Assembly: GCA_012799535.1 (NCBI GenBank)
Contig: JAAZLB010000361.1
Span: 1 to 6,867 of the forward strand
Length of the DNA stretch: 6,867 nucleotides
Origin: Bacillota bacterium
GTDB taxonomy: Bacteria; Bacillota; Limnochordia; Darwinibacteriales; Darwinibacteriaceae
Direction of reading: 5' to 3'
Shown here: piece by piece, positions 5,590-6,867 of the stretch
How positions within the stretch are numbered: position 1 is the stretch's first letter
Layout: the number at the start of each line of letters is the position of its first letter
Made by a program: the position numbers and the translations under genes
Notes under the pieces: generated by a model
What the model saw: only the letters and a program-made list of their open reading frames with translations
Database searches by the model: none
Told to the model about the DNA's origin: nothing

Positions 5590-6150
5590 GTGAGGATAAT
5601 TTCAGGAACTGCCAAGGGAATTAGGCTCAAAAGTGTACCTGGACAGGCTACTCGACCAACAGGGGATCGGGTAAAAGAAGCTTTGTTTAATATTCTTGGT
5701 CCCAGGATTATAGGTGGAGACTTTTTGGATCTTTATGCAGGAAACGGGGGAATTGGCTTAGAAGCTCTGAGTCGAGGTGCCAATAGTGTAATTTGGATTG
5801 ATGCCAACCCAGCCTGCACCAAAATGATTCAAGCTAATTTGGAAAAGAGTCGTCTTGAAGGTGGTACAATTTACACTACTGATGTTTTCCGCGGTTTACA
5901 GCAATTAGCCAAGAGGGGAAAGAGTTTTGATTATATTTTCCTAGATCCCCCCTATGATCATGGTTTAGTTGGGAAAACGGTGGAATTTTTGAATGAGCTA
6001 GACTTATTAAAAAAAGATGGGATAATCATGGCAGAAGCAAGTAAAAAGGAGGATGCCCCCCAATTCATGTCGAAACTTTGCCTTATACGTACACAACAGT
6101 ATGGAGACACTAAATTACACTTTTACCAAAATAAGGAGGCTAACGAATGA
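5590..6150 (+). CDS. rsmD: 16S rRNA (guanine(966)-N2)-methyltransferase
   Basis: The 186-residue product matches RsmD, which uses S-adenosylmethionine to methylate G966 (E. coli numbering) of 16S rRNA in the small subunit. Motifs are [12 protein letters not shown] at the N-terminus, TRPT (21-24), the AdoMet-binding loop [18 protein letters not shown] (47-64), the catalytic DPPY (119-122) and a C-terminal YGDTKLHFY (171-179). Length fits the family (about 180-200). The GTG start has AAGGGGGAG at 5577-5585, and 17 nt separate it from recG. The stop overlaps the coaD start as ATGA, so the two are likely translationally coupled. The rsmD-coaD pair is widely conserved in bacteria, though the functions (ribosome modification and coenzyme A synthesis) are not obviously linked. 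Confidence 0.95.
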   Translation: MRIISGTAKGIRLKSVPGQATRPTGDRVKEALFNILGPRIIGGDFLDLYAGNGGIGLEALSRGANSVIWIDANPACTKMIQANLEKSRLEGGTIYTTDVFRGLQQLAKRGKSFDYIFLDPPYDHGLVGKTVEFLNELDLLKKDGIIMAEASKKEDAPQFMSKLCLIRTQQYGDTKLHFYQNKEANE

Positions 6151-6635
6151 GAATTGGAGTTTGTCCAGGGACATTCGATCCAGTAACATATGGCCATGTA
6201 GATATCGTTAAACGGGCGAGCAATCTTTTCGACCATGTTTATCTCTCCATTCTACATAACCCCCACAAAGTTCCCCTTTTTTCTGTTGAAGAAAGGATGG
6301 AAATGTTAGTGGAAGAGGTCAGACCGTACCACAACGTTAGTGTGGAAAGTTTTTCAGGGTTGGCGGTGGACTATGCTAAGCAAAAGGACGCCATAGCCAT
6401 TGTCCGTGGTTTACGGGCGGTGACTGACTTTGAATTTGAGTTCAAGCTAGCTTCTATGAATCGCAATCTGGATCCCTCTATAGAGACGGTTTTTATGATG
6501 ACAAGTAGTGAATATGCTTTTATCAGTTCTTCCGCCGTAAAAGAAGTGGCTAGTCTAGGTGGGGATGTTTCTAAGTGGGTTAGTCCAAGGGTGGCGGAAC
6601 TTTTGTATGCCAAATTTGAAAATGGGGAGAGGTAG
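6147..6635 (+). CDS. coaD: Phosphopantetheine adenylyltransferase
   Basis: The 162-residue product is a complete CoaD (family about 157-165). It catalyses the fourth step of coenzyme A synthesis: 4'-phosphopantetheine plus ATP gives dephospho-CoA and pyrophosphate. It shows the nucleotidyltransferase signature [10 protein letters not shown] (8-17) with catalytic H17, a lysine near 41 for the phosphopantetheine site, [12 protein letters not shown] (88-99) and ISSSAVKE (126-133) for nucleotide binding. The protein is cytosolic and usually a hexamer. The ATG overlaps the rsmD stop by 4 nt and has AAGGAGG at 6133-6139, 7 nt upstream. The next gene begins 2 nt after its TAG. Confidence 0.97.
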   Translation: MRIGVCPGTFDPVTYGHVDIVKRASNLFDHVYLSILHNPHKVPLFSVEERMEMLVEEVRPYHNVSVESFSGLAVDYAKQKDAIAIVRGLRAVTDFEFEFKLASMNRNLDPSIETVFMMTSSEYAFISSSAVKEVASLGGDVSKWVSPRVAELLYAKFENGER

Positions 6636-6637
6636 TT

Positions 6638-6867
6638 GTGAACCGAGTGAATCTGCAGGTCCTCATAGATCAATTAGAGGTCATGGTAGAAAGGGCACCG
6701 GAGGTACCCTTAGTAGGAAAAGTTTTAATAGACGCGGATGAATTATTTGAGTTGCTGGATATTATTAGAACCGCCATTCCTGAAGAGGTAAAGCGGGCAG
6801 AAGCGGTCTCTTCCGAAAAGGATCGGATGATTGCAGAAGGCCAACAGCAGGCGGAGCTTATGATCGC
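6638..6867 (+). CDS. SepIVA/DivIVA-like coiled-coil protein, N-terminal part (partial, runs off window)
   Basis: GTG 6638 opens a frame that stays open to the window end, giving 76 residues. GGGGAG (6624-6629) lies 8 nt upstream, inside the end of coaD. The pattern is a short N-terminal helix (VNLQVLIDQLEVMVERA), PEVPLVGKVLIDADELFELLDIIR, then AIPEEVKRAEAV leading into a charged region rich in E, K and Q that looks like a coiled coil. Small proteins of this type after coaD in Clostridia are often labelled 'ATPase' or V-ATPase subunit-like, without a Walker motif to justify it. The same layout (hydrophobic helix, P.....V.....EL.ELID.I..AIP.EL..A) is what I recall from mycobacterial SepIVA, a septum protein encoded near coaD. 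Gene reality is well supported; function is inference. GTG 6647 is an alternative start. Confidence 0.78.
   Translation, partial: MNRVNLQVLIDQLEVMVERAPEVPLVGKVLIDADELFELLDIIRTAIPEEVKRAEAVSSEKDRMIAEGQQQAELMI

Noticed and set aside
6559..6741. Plus-strand ORF of 60 codons spanning the end of coaD and the next gene
   Set aside because: It runs in a different frame across two well-supported genes and has no ribosome binding site or homology I recognise.

Overview
The window is a chromosomal housekeeping segment from a low-to-mid GC Gram-positive bacterium (Bacillota), most like Clostridia in gene order. The signs are strong G-rich Shine-Dalgarno sequences, many GTG and TTG starts, a four-cysteine L28, an Asp23/FakA/DegV cluster, and the order recG-rsmD-coaD followed by a coiled-coil gene. 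I cannot name the genus. No mobile element, CRISPR array, tRNA or rRNA gene is visible, and nothing looks horizontally acquired.

Layout: bases 1-66 are the last codons of a plus-strand gene, probably thiamine diphosphokinase (thiN). A hairpin at 73-97 lies between it and the oppositely oriented rpmB (ribosomal protein L28, 148-339, minus) and can end transcription from both sides. From about 370 to 470 two promoters stand back to back, one for rpmB and one for the rightward genes. A perfect 17-nt inverted repeat lies between them and overlaps the rightward -35 box.

The rightward genes are an Asp23/YloU protein (518-886), a FakA-type fatty acid kinase with a TTG start (901-2580), and a DegV/FakB-type fatty-acid-binding protein (2599-3459). 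FakA phosphorylates a fatty acid held by FakB, so this is probably a matched pair. A 100-base gap follows. It holds a strong intrinsic terminator whose 5' arm can instead pair with an upstream copy of the same motif. The terminator ends directly against the ribosome binding site of recG, which makes an attenuator-like arrangement.

Downstream come recG (branch-migrating DNA helicase), rsmD (16S rRNA guanine-N2 methyltransferase), coaD (phosphopantetheine adenylyltransferase, coenzyme A synthesis) and the start of a coiled-coil protein cut by the window end. These are tightly packed: 17 nt, a 4-nt overlap, then 2 nt. The last protein resembles the N-terminus of actinobacterial SepIVA/DivIVA-like proteins, which also sit beside coaD.

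I found no clearly new multi-gene system. The points most worth a second look are the attenuator-like leader before recG, the SepIVA-like partial gene, and the palindrome in the divergent promoter region.
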